Source of the DNA: Pycnococcus provasolii
Taxonomy: Eukaryota > Chlorophyta > Pseudoscourfieldiophyceae > Pseudoscourfieldiales > Pycnococcaceae
DNA length: 64,000 nucleotides
Assembly (NCBI GenBank): GCA_938743325.2
Contig: OW568883.1
Span: 496,001-560,000 of the forward strand
Direction: 5' to 3'
Positions 56,762 through 64,000 of this stretch are shown piece by piece; position 1 is the stretch's first letter; every line of letters begins with the position of its first letter. A program made the translations under genes and the position numbers. Under the pieces are notes generated by a model. It was not told the DNA's origin, searched no databases, and worked only from the letters and a program-made list of their open reading frames with translations.

Positions 56762-57196
56762 TTAGACTCCGCCTGCAGCACCGTGCGGCGCACCGCGCGG
56801 CGCTGCTGGCCCAGCCGCCGCAGCGGGATGAGACAGAGCAGGAAGAAGATGTCCAAAGAAGACAGCAGCAGCAGCATCGGCTTGAACAGTAGGGTCGATG
56901 TAGTGCTGTATGAGAGCGGTGGAGCCTGGAGCCCATCCGCCAATGTATTCGATGCGAGACATGTTAACGCCGAGAGCATTGCAAGCTGACGCCATGCCCG
57001 AGCGTAAACTGCCTGGCAAATACTTAACACCAGCTGGCGGCAGGATGCCGACGATGTTCAGCATGTCGTCCAGCCATGCGGTCATCGCGGAGGATGACGT
57101 GTCAGCCGGGTCCAGCTCGAATAGGTACGGTTGCCGGGATCCCGCGGCGCCACCGAAACAACGTTCCCACAAGGCGACGTAAGTCGCCAGGAGCAA
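56762..57196 (-). CDS. Tyrosine recombinase C-terminal catalytic part
   Basis: The frame encodes the end of a tyrosine recombinase: VKYLPGSLRSGMASACNALG (Arg box region), then IEYIGGWAPGSTALIQHYID (GGW and the nucleophile Tyr). These match the order of catalytic residues of DIRS/PAT/Crypton recombinases. Only the C-terminal part of the enzyme is present. Confidence 0.75.
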   Translation of the reverse strand: MLLATYVALWERCFGGAAGSRQPYLFELDPADTSSSAMTAWLDDMLNIVGILPPAGVKYLPGSLRSGMASACNALGVNMSRIEYIGGWAPGSTALIQHYIDPTVQADAAAAVFFGHLLPALSHPAAAAGPAAPRGAPHGAAGGV

Positions 57197-57202
57197 TCGC
57201 GA

Positions 57203-57931
57203 TTACTTGGTCCCAGCCGCCTTTTTGGCGGCTGCCTTCGCAATAGCAGTTGCGAAGTCCGAGTCGAACGTTCGAGAAAACGTCTGCGCGCTGTCAGACA
57301 ACAGTGGTGCCTGAGCTGATTCTACGTCGAAGAGAGCCTCTACCGCTGCACGCTTTTCCGGCGCGATCGCGTAGTCAGGAGCACCCTTCACGTACAAGAA
57401 ATCGTTGAGTTCGTTGAGCCTCGAAAGGATCCCAGCGGCAGTGTTAAGCGTCCGGTCAAGAGTCGCGGAGCGTTGAGCAAGCACCGGCCTAATTCTGTTC
57501 CGCCAAGCAGCTGCGTCCTCGCCAGCTAGAGGGGCTAGACCGTCCTCGAAGTTTTGACCGTCAGCTATGACGTCTCCCAAAGCGGATACAACAAGCTCGA
57601 GGTAAGCCCCAGCTGTCCGCGATCGCCGATACGTCCACACCTGGTGCTTAGACTTGCGTCTAGAGTACTCGGTTATGGCAAGATCGTTATCAAGGCGAAG
57701 CGGGTTGACTGCACCTTGACGACCAACACCGTCGCGAGGGAAAAGATCAGCAGAGACGACCTCCTCGAAATCCCTCGGAAGCAAATAGTTAAGCTGCACC
57801 GGCTGTTGTCCTACAGGCGCAACAGCTCTGCCTTGGGCCTCAGCCACAGCTTGATCACGTTGAGCTTCCGCAATCTGCAACTGCAAACGCAAGGCCACAA
57901 TCTCAGGTGGCTCTTGTGCAACAGCTGCCAT
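57203..57931 (-). CDS. Element-encoded gag-like frame
   Basis: A 242-aa frame with an ATG start (MAAVAQEPPEIVALRLQLQI). An N-terminal coiled coil precedes a helical domain (YRRSRTAGAYLELVVSALGD, LNTAAGILSRLNELNDFLYV) and an Ala/Lys-rich end. Position between repeat A1 and the recombinase fits a structural (gag-like) product, but it has no zinc knuckle and no firm family match. Confidence 0.6.
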   Translation of the reverse strand: MAAVAQEPPEIVALRLQLQIAEAQRDQAVAEAQGRAVAPVGQQPVQLNYLLPRDFEEVVSADLFPRDGVGRQGAVNPLRLDNDLAITEYSRRKSKHQVWTYRRSRTAGAYLELVVSALGDVIADGQNFEDGLAPLAGEDAAAWRNRIRPVLAQRSATLDRTLNTAAGILSRLNELNDFLYVKGAPDYAIAPEKRAAVEALFDVESAQAPLLSDSAQTFSRTFDSDFATAIAKAAAKKAAGTK

Positions 57932-58072
57932 ATGCGAGTGCCCTCAAGCACTCAATCAAAATCTCCTCGGAGTATTAACTAAATCAGAAATCTCCTCGGA
58001 GTAACAAGATAGGTAGTTCACTTGTGAACTCCTCACGTCAGTGATCCCACGCGTCTCGACACGTGTGGCTGC

Positions 58073-58223
58073 AAAGGTTGCGCGAACAGCGCAACCAGCA
58101 GCAGGAATGGTGGTCCGAGGGAGACCACCTTAAACCCTAGCAGCCGAGCCACCCCGCGGCTCGGCACCTCAGAGGGGGCCCTCTACCGTTTACCCCGACT
58201 AAACCTTTCGGTAGAATCGTACA
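58073..58223 (-). repeat. Split direct repeat A1
   Basis: 151 bp, the same as 56580-56730 by eye. It contains two internal inverted words: TTGCGCGAACAGCGCAA and GCCGAGCCACCCCGCGGCTCGG-like arms. Confidence 0.92.
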
Positions 58224-58403
58224 AAAAATCGACTTCCCACCTGCCTTCATTCCCCCCTTCCCCCCTTCCCTCCTTCCCTCCAGATTTTCTTGGACTGAGT
58301 TCCGGCCCCGCCCCTTCCCCTTATTTTCCCTCGTCATTCTTCACTTGACTTGTGTGACGTGACTCACCTTTCAACCTTCCCGTCTCTCATAATTCACTTC
58401 AAG

Positions 58404-58895
58404 ATGATGTCCCGCTCCCTTGTGTTTTGTTTCATGGTGCTCGTGCTCTCCTTCATGGTCGCCTCCGCCTCCGCTGCTGAAGGCGCGCATTCGCGTAAGA
58501 TGCTCTGGATGGGATACCCGGGTGGTGGTGGTGGCGGTGGCGCTGCTGCTGCATCCGCTGCGGCGGCAGCTGGAGGTGGTGGTGGTGGCTACCCTGGCTG
58601 GGGTGGTGGCGGTGGCGCTGCTGCTGCATCCGCTGCGGCGGCAGCTGGAGGTGGTGGTGGTGGTGGTGGCTGGGGACCTGGATGGGGTGGTGGCTATCCT
58701 GGTGGTGGCTGGGGTGGCTATCCTGGTGGTGGCTGGGGTGGCTATCATGGTGGCTGGGGTGGCTATCCTGGGTAAGTCTTCAATGAATAAAATGAATGAA
58801 TCAATGAATCAATTCATCTCGCTTTGAATCGTTTACATACACTAACCAAACAACAACAACTAAACAATAGTGGTGGCTGGGGACCTGGTTTCTGA
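58404..58895 (+). CDS. Secreted Gly/Ala-rich protein, one intron
   Basis: Exon 1 is 58404-58771: a signal peptide (MMSRSLVFCFMVLVLSFMVA, cleavage after SASA), then two near-identical Gly/Ala blocks and GWGGYPGG repeats. A GTAAGT donor follows CCTGG, and AACAATAG precedes exon 2 at 58871-58895, which adds GGWGPGF and stops. The added GWGP motif continues the exon 1 pattern, which supports the 99-bp intron (58772-58870). Without splicing, translation stops on the TAA inside the donor. The product is about 130 aa, probably a cell-wall or extracellular-matrix protein of the glycine-rich type. The repeat block is duplicated (58513-58574 and 58600-58670), so its length is probably polymorphic. Confidence 0.8.
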
Positions 58896-59075
58896 GGTTT
58901 CTGAGCAAAGTTGCACCACCGAGCTCTTGAAATAATTAGTCGGTAAAAACAGTTGCGAGTGTGATGGCTCTTTTGACAGTTTTTCCTTGCGATGCACGCG
59001 ATGCAATGCGACGTACATCATCACATTTGAAACCGAGTAATCAATAAATCAAATTCTCTACTTCATCTACATCGT

Positions 59076-60239
59076 CTACATACCAAGCTTTCTCGGCCAA
59101 GCACGCGCCGCCCTCCCAGCAACAGGACGCGCCTTCGCGACGTCGGCGTCACCACCACTGCCCAGTTTGCCGTCGCGCCAATCCTGCTCCAATTTCACAA
59201 GCAGGCGTTCGTCGCCGCACGCGAGGGCGTGCGCATACCTTCCCGCCGCAAGCAGGCGTCGAGCGTCCACGCCTGTCGAAACGCCGGCGCCTTCGGCGAA
59301 GAATGCGAGGTCCTCCGTTGCGAGATTTCCAGTAGCGCCTGGCGCAAAGGGACATCCCCCGAGCCCTGCGCAGCTCGCGTCGACGCTGGTTATGCCTAGC
59401 GCGAGCGACGCGTAGACGTTAGCCAGCGCCTGCCCGAACGTGTCGTGGAAGTGCACGCCTATTGTGTCTTGTTCCAAGCCCGCGCGGCTGAGTGCCGTAA
59501 CGTTCTCCTCGAGACGGCGCACGCTCGCGCGCCCATCTGTGTCGCCTAGAACAATCTCGGTGCATCCCGCATCGGCGAGGGCGGCGGCGGAGTGCGCGAC
59601 GTCTTCAGCGCGCGTAAGCGTATCGTACGGGCATGCGAACGAGCAGCTGATGTAGCCGCGCACGCGCTGCACGTCAGCGTTTCTTGCCGCTGTTGTCGCC
59701 GCCTCGCACGCGAGTCTTAGGTTATCTTGCCACGTTTTCGTTCCGACGTTTTTGTTCGCGAAGGCATCCGACACGCACGTCACGACCGCGAGGCTGTTGA
59801 CTCCAGCGTCGATCGCTTTTTCTGCGCCTTTGCGGTTCGGGACGAGCGCGACGTATCGCGCCCACACGTCTCTTTTGTTTGCGTTTTCCCCTTCGAGTGT
59901 CCTTAGGTGTTCGAAGACTTGCGCAGCCCCCGCCATGGCGGGCACTTTATCTTCCCTGACAAACGCCGCGGCTTCGACAGTGTGGCAGTTTGCTTGCTTT
60001 AACAGGAATGCTAAAAACGCGCGTCGATACGGCGTTAAAAGACCATCGGAACTATCGGAACATGACCTTTCGTTCTGAAGTCCGTCACGCGGTCCGACTT
60101 CGTTTATTTTCACACCATGAGAAGATGGAAGGTGAGGTAACGTGTGAAAACAACTATGACCACTGGGTCGATAAGGGAAGAAGACACCAGAAAGATAAAG
60201 ATGACCAGAAAGATGACCCCGCTGGAGGGACGCCATCAT
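59076..60239 (-). CDS. HMGCL: HMG-CoA lyase (mitochondrial)
   Basis: This 387-aa protein cleaves 3-hydroxy-3-methylglutaryl-CoA to acetoacetate and acetyl-CoA, the last step of leucine breakdown. Family signatures are KINEVGPRDGLQNE at the N-terminus of the TIM barrel, EIVLGDTDGRASVRRLEENV, VHFHDTFGQALANVYASLAL (metal-binding His) and the catalytic Cys loop GLGGCPFAPGATGNLATEDL. About 46 residues precede the barrel and fit a mitochondrial presequence. The frame is open to 60404, but the upstream leader has poor codon character, so the double Met at 60239 is preferred; 60263 is possible. It is divergent from the GH31 gene. Confidence 0.92.
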   Translation of the reverse strand: MMASLQRGHLSGHLYLSGVFFPYRPSGHSCFHTLPHLPSSHGVKINEVGPRDGLQNERSCSDSSDGLLTPYRRAFLAFLLKQANCHTVEAAAFVREDKVPAMAGAAQVFEHLRTLEGENANKRDVWARYVALVPNRKGAEKAIDAGVNSLAVVTCVSDAFANKNVGTKTWQDNLRLACEAATTAARNADVQRVRGYISCSFACPYDTLTRAEDVAHSAAALADAGCTEIVLGDTDGRASVRRLEENVTALSRAGLEQDTIGVHFHDTFGQALANVYASLALGITSVDASCAGLGGCPFAPGATGNLATEDLAFFAEGAGVSTGVDARRLLAAGRYAHALACGDERLLVKLEQDWRDGKLGSGGDADVAKARPVAGRAARAWPRKLGM

Positions 60240-60444
60240 GAATGGCATTCTGAGCTGAAACATGAATGTGGATCCGGACTTTGGAAAGATAGATTGGAAT
60301 GGCGTGACGTGACGTGAACTCCCCAAGGGAAAAAAAAGCCCTTTGGTTGGCAATTCGCATTCCTTCTGATTTCTGATTCCATGGACCCCCTCCGCACGAG
60401 CCATTCAAGAAGTCGCAAGAAGTCGCAAGGGGATTCGCACGACC

Positions 60445-60480
60445 ATTTAGGGGTTTAGACGATTGGTTTAGGGGTTAACG
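60445..60480 (+). repeat. Degenerate TTTAGGGG pair in a divergent promoter
   Basis: TTTAGGGGTTTAG and TTTAGGGGTTAACG lie between the HMG-CoA lyase and GH31 starts. It is weaker than the other tracts. AAGTCGCAAG is duplicated just left of it. Confidence 0.6.
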
Positions 60481-60646
60481 GGCATCTTTCTTCCCTCGGA
60501 GGATCGACGCGATATTCAGCTTCAGGCCCGAAGACGCGGCGGACCAACCACCACCACCTCCAGGCATACTATTATCAAGCGGGGGTCAAGCCGCAATCAA
60601 TCCACATACAAGCAATCCTTCGCATGCATGTGAATATTCGTACTTC

Positions 60647-63601
60647 ATGCGCACGACAATGCTCGCACGTTCATGGTTCACACGTGAGTGTTGTGTGTCT
60701 TTTTTGGTGTGTTTATTATCAGGTTTGCTTATTGCGTTAACACATGCAGATTCAGAGCTTCCTCATTCAGAAGAGTCATTTCAGTCGTGGACGTGCTTCT
60801 CAACAGTCGGTGCGCGGTTACGTGATCTGCAAAAGAGAGATTGCGGTTTTTTGGGGATACAACAACATGAGTGCCTTGCCCGACAGTGCTGCTGGCAACC
60901 TGTACCTGGGGATGTTGCCTCCAATGATACGCCATGGTGTGTGAAACCACTCAACTTCACAAACGCGGGATACGCCATCGTTGAAAAACGATCGTCGGAA
61001 ATGGGCGTCTCCGCGAATCTCTCGTTGAAAGAAGCAGGAGGTTCTGTCGCACCCCAGCTCGGACCGGACGCAAACACGCTCAAATTTGAAGCGACGTATC
61101 AAACGGACTCGCGCATGCGCATAACAGTCACAAATAACGAACAATTCGAAGTGCCGCACGACGTCGTGCCGCGCAACAAACCTCATGCTGCTGCTCATTT
61201 CACCACCGCTAACGGACGTCTGTACGACCAACTTCAACTCAGCAGCGGAACGGACAACAACTTTCACTTTCAAATCAAGAGGAAAAGCACCGGCACAACC
61301 GTCTTCTCCACAGCTAATTTCCCGCTTGTATTCAAAGAGCAGTTCATCAGCATAGGCACGAGCCTGAGATCGAACCACGCCACGTACGGCCTCGGAGAAT
61401 CAACGCGAAACGCACTGCGCCTGCAGCCTGGTGCAGTGCACACAATGTGGAATCGAGATCACACCTGCATGGACGTCGACGTCAACCTGTACGGAAGTCA
61501 CCCGTTCTACCTATCCGTCGAAGAGGATGGCAACGCTCACGGTGTTCTCTTCATGACGTCGAATGCGGCTGACTTTCGCGTCGAGGACGAATCGCTCCAC
61601 GCCATACTTACCGGAGGGATGCTCGAAATTTACGTCATGCTCGGACCGTCGCCAGAGGATGTGATGAGGCAATACGTCGAGCTCGTTGGGCTGCCTTCAA
61701 TGCCACCACGATGGAGTCTGGGATCGCACCAGTCGAAATATGGCTATCCAAACGTTGGACATCTCCGCGAAGTCGTGGAAAATTACACGAAAGCGAATTT
61801 GCCGCTCGAGGTGATTTGGAGCGACATCGACTACATGCAAACGTGGAAAGACTTCACGTGGGACAGCAAGAATTACCCGCAGGAGGAAGTGCGCGACTTT
61901 GTTCAGCAAATTTCCAAGAAAGGAAAGCACTACGTGACGATTGTCGACCCAGGAATTCTGTCAACCGACAGCACGTACGCGCCATTTGTAGATGGCATGC
62001 AAGACGACGTCTTCTGGCACGACGCGCCGGAGACAAAGGGTGGTGGCGCAGACGTGGCAATTGGACAGGTGTGGCCTGGACCAACGGCATTCCCAGATTT
62101 TTTGAAGCCGAATGCGAGGGAATGGTGGGCTCGGCTCGTCAAGTCTTTTCTCGACGAGGTGCCCGTGTCGGGGCTGTGGATTGACATGAATGAGCCGTCG
62201 AATTTCTGCAACGGCGGAACGAAGTGCACCGTGCCACCCAACTGCCCAATACCTGGACAGCAGACGACATGCTGCCTGCAGTGCGACGCTCCGTCGACGA
62301 AGTACGATCTCCCTCCCTACCGCATTCACAATAACGGCGGATTCCGCGACGATCTTGCGGTGCACTCGCTCGCTCCAGGCTCCGTGGGACACAATGGAAC
62401 TCGCCACTACGACGCTCACAACATGTACGGCCTTGCGGAGTCCATTGCTACTCACGACGCGCTCCTTGCCGCAACCAACACTCGTCCATTTGTGCTGACG
62501 AGAAGCACGTTCGTGTCGTCTGGCCGATATTCTGCTCACTGGTCGGGTGACAACGCGGCAACTTGGGATTCGCTTCGGCAGAGCATTGCTCAGGTGCTCA
62601 ATAGCAACCTGTTCGGTATCCCGATGGTTGGTGCAGATATCTGTGGTTTTTCGTTGAACACCAACGAGGAGCTCTGCGCTCGCTGGACGGCTCTTGGAGC
62701 ATTTTATCCCTTCACCCGCAATCATGCATCGTTCGAGACGATCGATCAGGAGCCGTATAGATTTCCCCTCGCACGGGACGCGGCGGAAGCAAGCTTGAGC
62801 CTCCGCTATGCTCTGATGCCCACGCTGGAGACAGCGTTCTACCTCGCACACGTAGGTAAAGCGAGTCCAGCCGTCGCCGCACCTTTATTCTTCATCTGCC
62901 CTACCGACGCGGCGTGCCTGAACTCCTCGACGCAGTTCGTGCTGGCTGGTGTGCTGCTCGTAAGCCCGGTCGTAAAATCTGGCGTGGATTTCGTCAACAC
63001 GTACTTGCCAAAAGGCATTTGGTACTCCCTCGAATATTCGAACGGCATAGCGTCTATTGTCGGCGCACCGATTCGTGTCAGCGATGTGGGTGCGTACTAC
63101 AAGTTATCTGCACCAGTGGGCGCGGCTCCTCCTTTACACATTCGCGGTGGCAGTGTGATGTCGATGTACGACGGAGATGCCCGCGGCGCCGACCTGACAA
63201 CATCTTTGGTCGCGGCTGGCCCGTATGGCTTGTACGTTGCGCTTGATGAAATGCAGTCTGCGTTCGGACATCTCTTCTACGACGACGGCCTGTCCATGAT
63301 ATCCTCGTCATCGGCGAAAACGACGTTCGTCGCATTCCAGGCCAATGCCACCTGCGTGATTGCATCGCCTGAATCGAGTTCCGAAAGCCACACTCCTATC
63401 TGGCGCTCGATTCAAATTTTCGGACTTACGAATGCGCCAGCCAGCCTTACCTTCAATGGCATCCCGCTGTCGAGCTGGCGTTACGACACGGAACGTCAGG
63501 CTCTTATCGTTTCGATGGTATCTCTTTCGGTGGAAATCAGCCAAGGTTGGACATTGAGGTGGGAGCACACAACGACATCATCATCACCAATGACAGTCTA
63601 A
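60647..63601 (+). CDS. GH31 alpha-glucosidase with P-type trefoil domain
   Basis: This 984-aa protein has a signal peptide (about 1-35). A P-type trefoil module (about 47-99: RDCGFLGIQQHECLARQCCW, then TPWCVKP) leads into a GH31 beta/alpha barrel. The nucleophile lies in GLWIDMNEPSNF (Asp513) and the acid/base in WSGDNAATWDSL (Asp635). YGYPNVGHLREVVENY and IWSDIDYMQTWKDFTWD are other GH31 signatures. The trefoil-GH31 layout is that of lysosomal acid alpha-glucosidase and maltase-glucoamylase. It hydrolyses alpha-1,4-glucans or maltose, here probably in a vacuole or outside the cell. ATG 60647 is the first in frame; 60659 is an alternative. Confidence 0.95.
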   Translation: MRTTMLARSWFTRECCVSFLVCLLSGLLIALTHADSELPHSEESFQSWTCFSTVGARLRDLQKRDCGFLGIQQHECLARQCCWQPVPGDVASNDTPWCVKPLNFTNAGYAIVEKRSSEMGVSANLSLKEAGGSVAPQLGPDANTLKFEATYQTDSRMRITVTNNEQFEVPHDVVPRNKPHAAAHFTTANGRLYDQLQLSSGTDNNFHFQIKRKSTGTTVFSTANFPLVFKEQFISIGTSLRSNHATYGLGESTRNALRLQPGAVHTMWNRDHTCMDVDVNLYGSHPFYLSVEEDGNAHGVLFMTSNAADFRVEDESLHAILTGGMLEIYVMLGPSPEDVMRQYVELVGLPSMPPRWSLGSHQSKYGYPNVGHLREVVENYTKANLPLEVIWSDIDYMQTWKDFTWDSKNYPQEEVRDFVQQISKKGKHYVTIVDPGILSTDSTYAPFVDGMQDDVFWHDAPETKGGGADVAIGQVWPGPTAFPDFLKPNAREWWARLVKSFLDEVPVSGLWIDMNEPSNFCNGGTKCTVPPNCPIPGQQTTCCLQCDAPSTKYDLPPYRIHNNGGFRDDLAVHSLAPGSVGHNGTRHYDAHNMYGLAESIATHDALLAATNTRPFVLTRSTFVSSGRYSAHWSGDNAATWDSLRQSIAQVLNSNLFGIPMVGADICGFSLNTNEELCARWTALGAFYPFTRNHASFETIDQEPYRFPLARDAAEASLSLRYALMPTLETAFYLAHVGKASPAVAAPLFFICPTDAACLNSSTQFVLAGVLLVSPVVKSGVDFVNTYLPKGIWYSLEYSNGIASIVGAPIRVSDVGAYYKLSAPVGAAPPLHIRGGSVMSMYDGDARGADLTTSLVAAGPYGLYVALDEMQSAFGHLFYDDGLSMISSSSAKTTFVAFQANATCVIASPESSSESHTPIWRSIQIFGLTNAPASLTFNGIPLSSWRYDTERQALIVSMVSLSVEISQGWTLRWEHTTTSSSPMTV

Positions 63602-63741
63602 GATATAGATCAGGATTCTTATTCTTCGAAATGAGGTTAGTTTGTAGAAATATAATTAGTCTATGATACCTTTACAAGCAACAACAACGTCACACAAGAA
63701 TTCTTCTCCTTCACCGCGTACTGCGTTGTAAGCCAAAATCC

Positions 63742-63999
63742 TCAGCCACTCACCACTCGGATCTTCGCGAGCCAGCCAAATCGGCCGCCGACATCGTGGC
63801 TAATGTTCGCACCAGCCTTAATCGCAAACTGGCGCGGAGTCAGCTCGCTCGAGCCGTGCGCAATCAAGCCGGAACGTGTATCCAACGTGCCATAGTGCCA
63901 TATGCAAGCAACGTTTACCTCAGTAGGCAGATCCGACGGCAGCTTCGAAGGAAATGCCAGAGCAGCGGAGGAGGTTTGCGGGATGGATGCGCTGAGGCT
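63742..63999 (-). CDS. C-terminal part of an unknown protein running off the right edge
   Basis: The minus frame, open from the right edge, encodes 85 residues (ASIPQTSSAALAFPSKLPSD, TEVNVACIWHYGTLDTRSGL, FAIKAGANISHDVGGRFGWL) and ends at the TGA at 63742-63744. It is convergent with the GH31 gene (140 bp), which fits the gene pattern. A GTGAGT just before the stop leaves open a splice site and a different last exon. No family is recognised. Confidence 0.6.
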   Translation of the reverse strand, partial: SLSASIPQTSSAALAFPSKLPSDLPTEVNVACIWHYGTLDTRSGLIAHGSSELTPRQFAIKAGANISHDVGGRFGWLAKIRVVSG

Positions 64000-64000
64000 G

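Larger units (their letters stand above)
56469..58223 (-). mobile_element. Tyrosine-recombinase element with split direct repeats (DIRS-order, PAT-like)
   Basis: Read on the minus strand the order is A1 (58223-58073), coding region, B1 (56759-56730), A2 (56730-56580), an 81-bp stretch, B2 (56498-56469). The A copies are 151 bp and look identical, and the B copies are 30 bp. A1-ORF-B1-A2-B2 is the split-direct-repeat layout of PAT/Ngaro-type retroelements that move with a tyrosine recombinase. The 1.3-kb interior carries a gag-like frame and the recombinase C-terminal part, with no reverse transcriptase frame, so it is an incomplete, non-autonomous relic. Identical A repeats suggest recent origin. 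A Crypton-like DNA element is the main alternative. Confidence 0.75.

Noticed and set aside
59076-60404. Start of HMG-CoA lyase at 60404
   Set aside because: The extra 55 residues have no presequence character and poor codon bias; the double Met at 60239 gives a normal leader.
1-64000. Search for tRNA, rRNA and other structured RNA genes
   Set aside because: No cloverleaf with a clear A/B box or rRNA segment was seen by eye. A covariance-model scan would be needed to exclude short RNA genes.

Overview
The window looks like nuclear DNA of a flagellated, plastid-bearing green alga of prasinophyte type. The evidence is plastid genes (a CCB2/CCB4-type cytochrome b6f assembly factor, a DWARF27-like carotenoid isomerase, a carotenoid cleavage dioxygenase), cilium/basal-body genes (BBS8, CEP41, an axonemal-type thioredoxin), a proline-rich (PPPSPPP) extracellular linker typical of green algal surface proteins, GC-rich third codon positions, and TGTAA close after many stop codons (the chlorophyte polyadenylation signal). 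The species cannot be named from the sequence. About 30 protein genes are supported, nearly all uninterrupted; three have one visible intron each.

Layout. 1-31 kb is a dense run of genes on alternating strands: a coiled-coil protein, CCB2/CCB4, RUS (DUF647), a sialidase-like type II membrane protein, an ankyrin protein ending in HDEL, a Ubl/UBA protein, a membrane WW protein, a sialyltransferase-like GT29 enzyme, a Ubl-BAG cochaperone, a 1022-aa armadillo-like protein, an axonemal thioredoxin, a carotenoid cleavage dioxygenase, an ARM-RING E3 ligase, a small coiled-coil protein, a SWI3/SMARCC chromatin remodeller subunit, a renalase-like FAD oxidase, a PUX1-like UBX protein and succinate-semialdehyde dehydrogenase. 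31.6-33.5 kb holds two head-to-tail copies of a dispersed repeat encoding a chromodomain-PHD protein. 34-42 kb holds a coiled-coil (possibly ciliary) protein, CEP41, D27-like, a p24 cargo receptor and an organellar TrpRS. 42.3-49.1 kb is one gene for a ~2265-aa multidomain membrane protein. 49-51.6 kb is poor in clear genes and carries repeat debris. 51.7-64 kb holds an MFS transporter, BBS8, a tyrosine-recombinase element with split direct repeats, a secreted Gly-rich protein, HMG-CoA lyase, a trefoil-GH31 alpha-glucosidase and the end of a further gene.

The most striking pattern is architectural. Divergent gene pairs are separated by short tracts of telomere-type repeat (CCCTAA/TTAGGG and variants, including 40 perfect TTCGGG units), while convergent pairs are separated by only ~60-290 bp with no such tract. 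This suggests that telomere-like arrays form part of bidirectional promoters in this genome. Functional themes in the window are ciliary biology, ubiquitin/chaperone handling (UBA, BAG, RING, UBX), carotenoid metabolism (CCD, D27) and secretory-pathway glycan enzymes (sialidase-like, GT29, GH31, p24).
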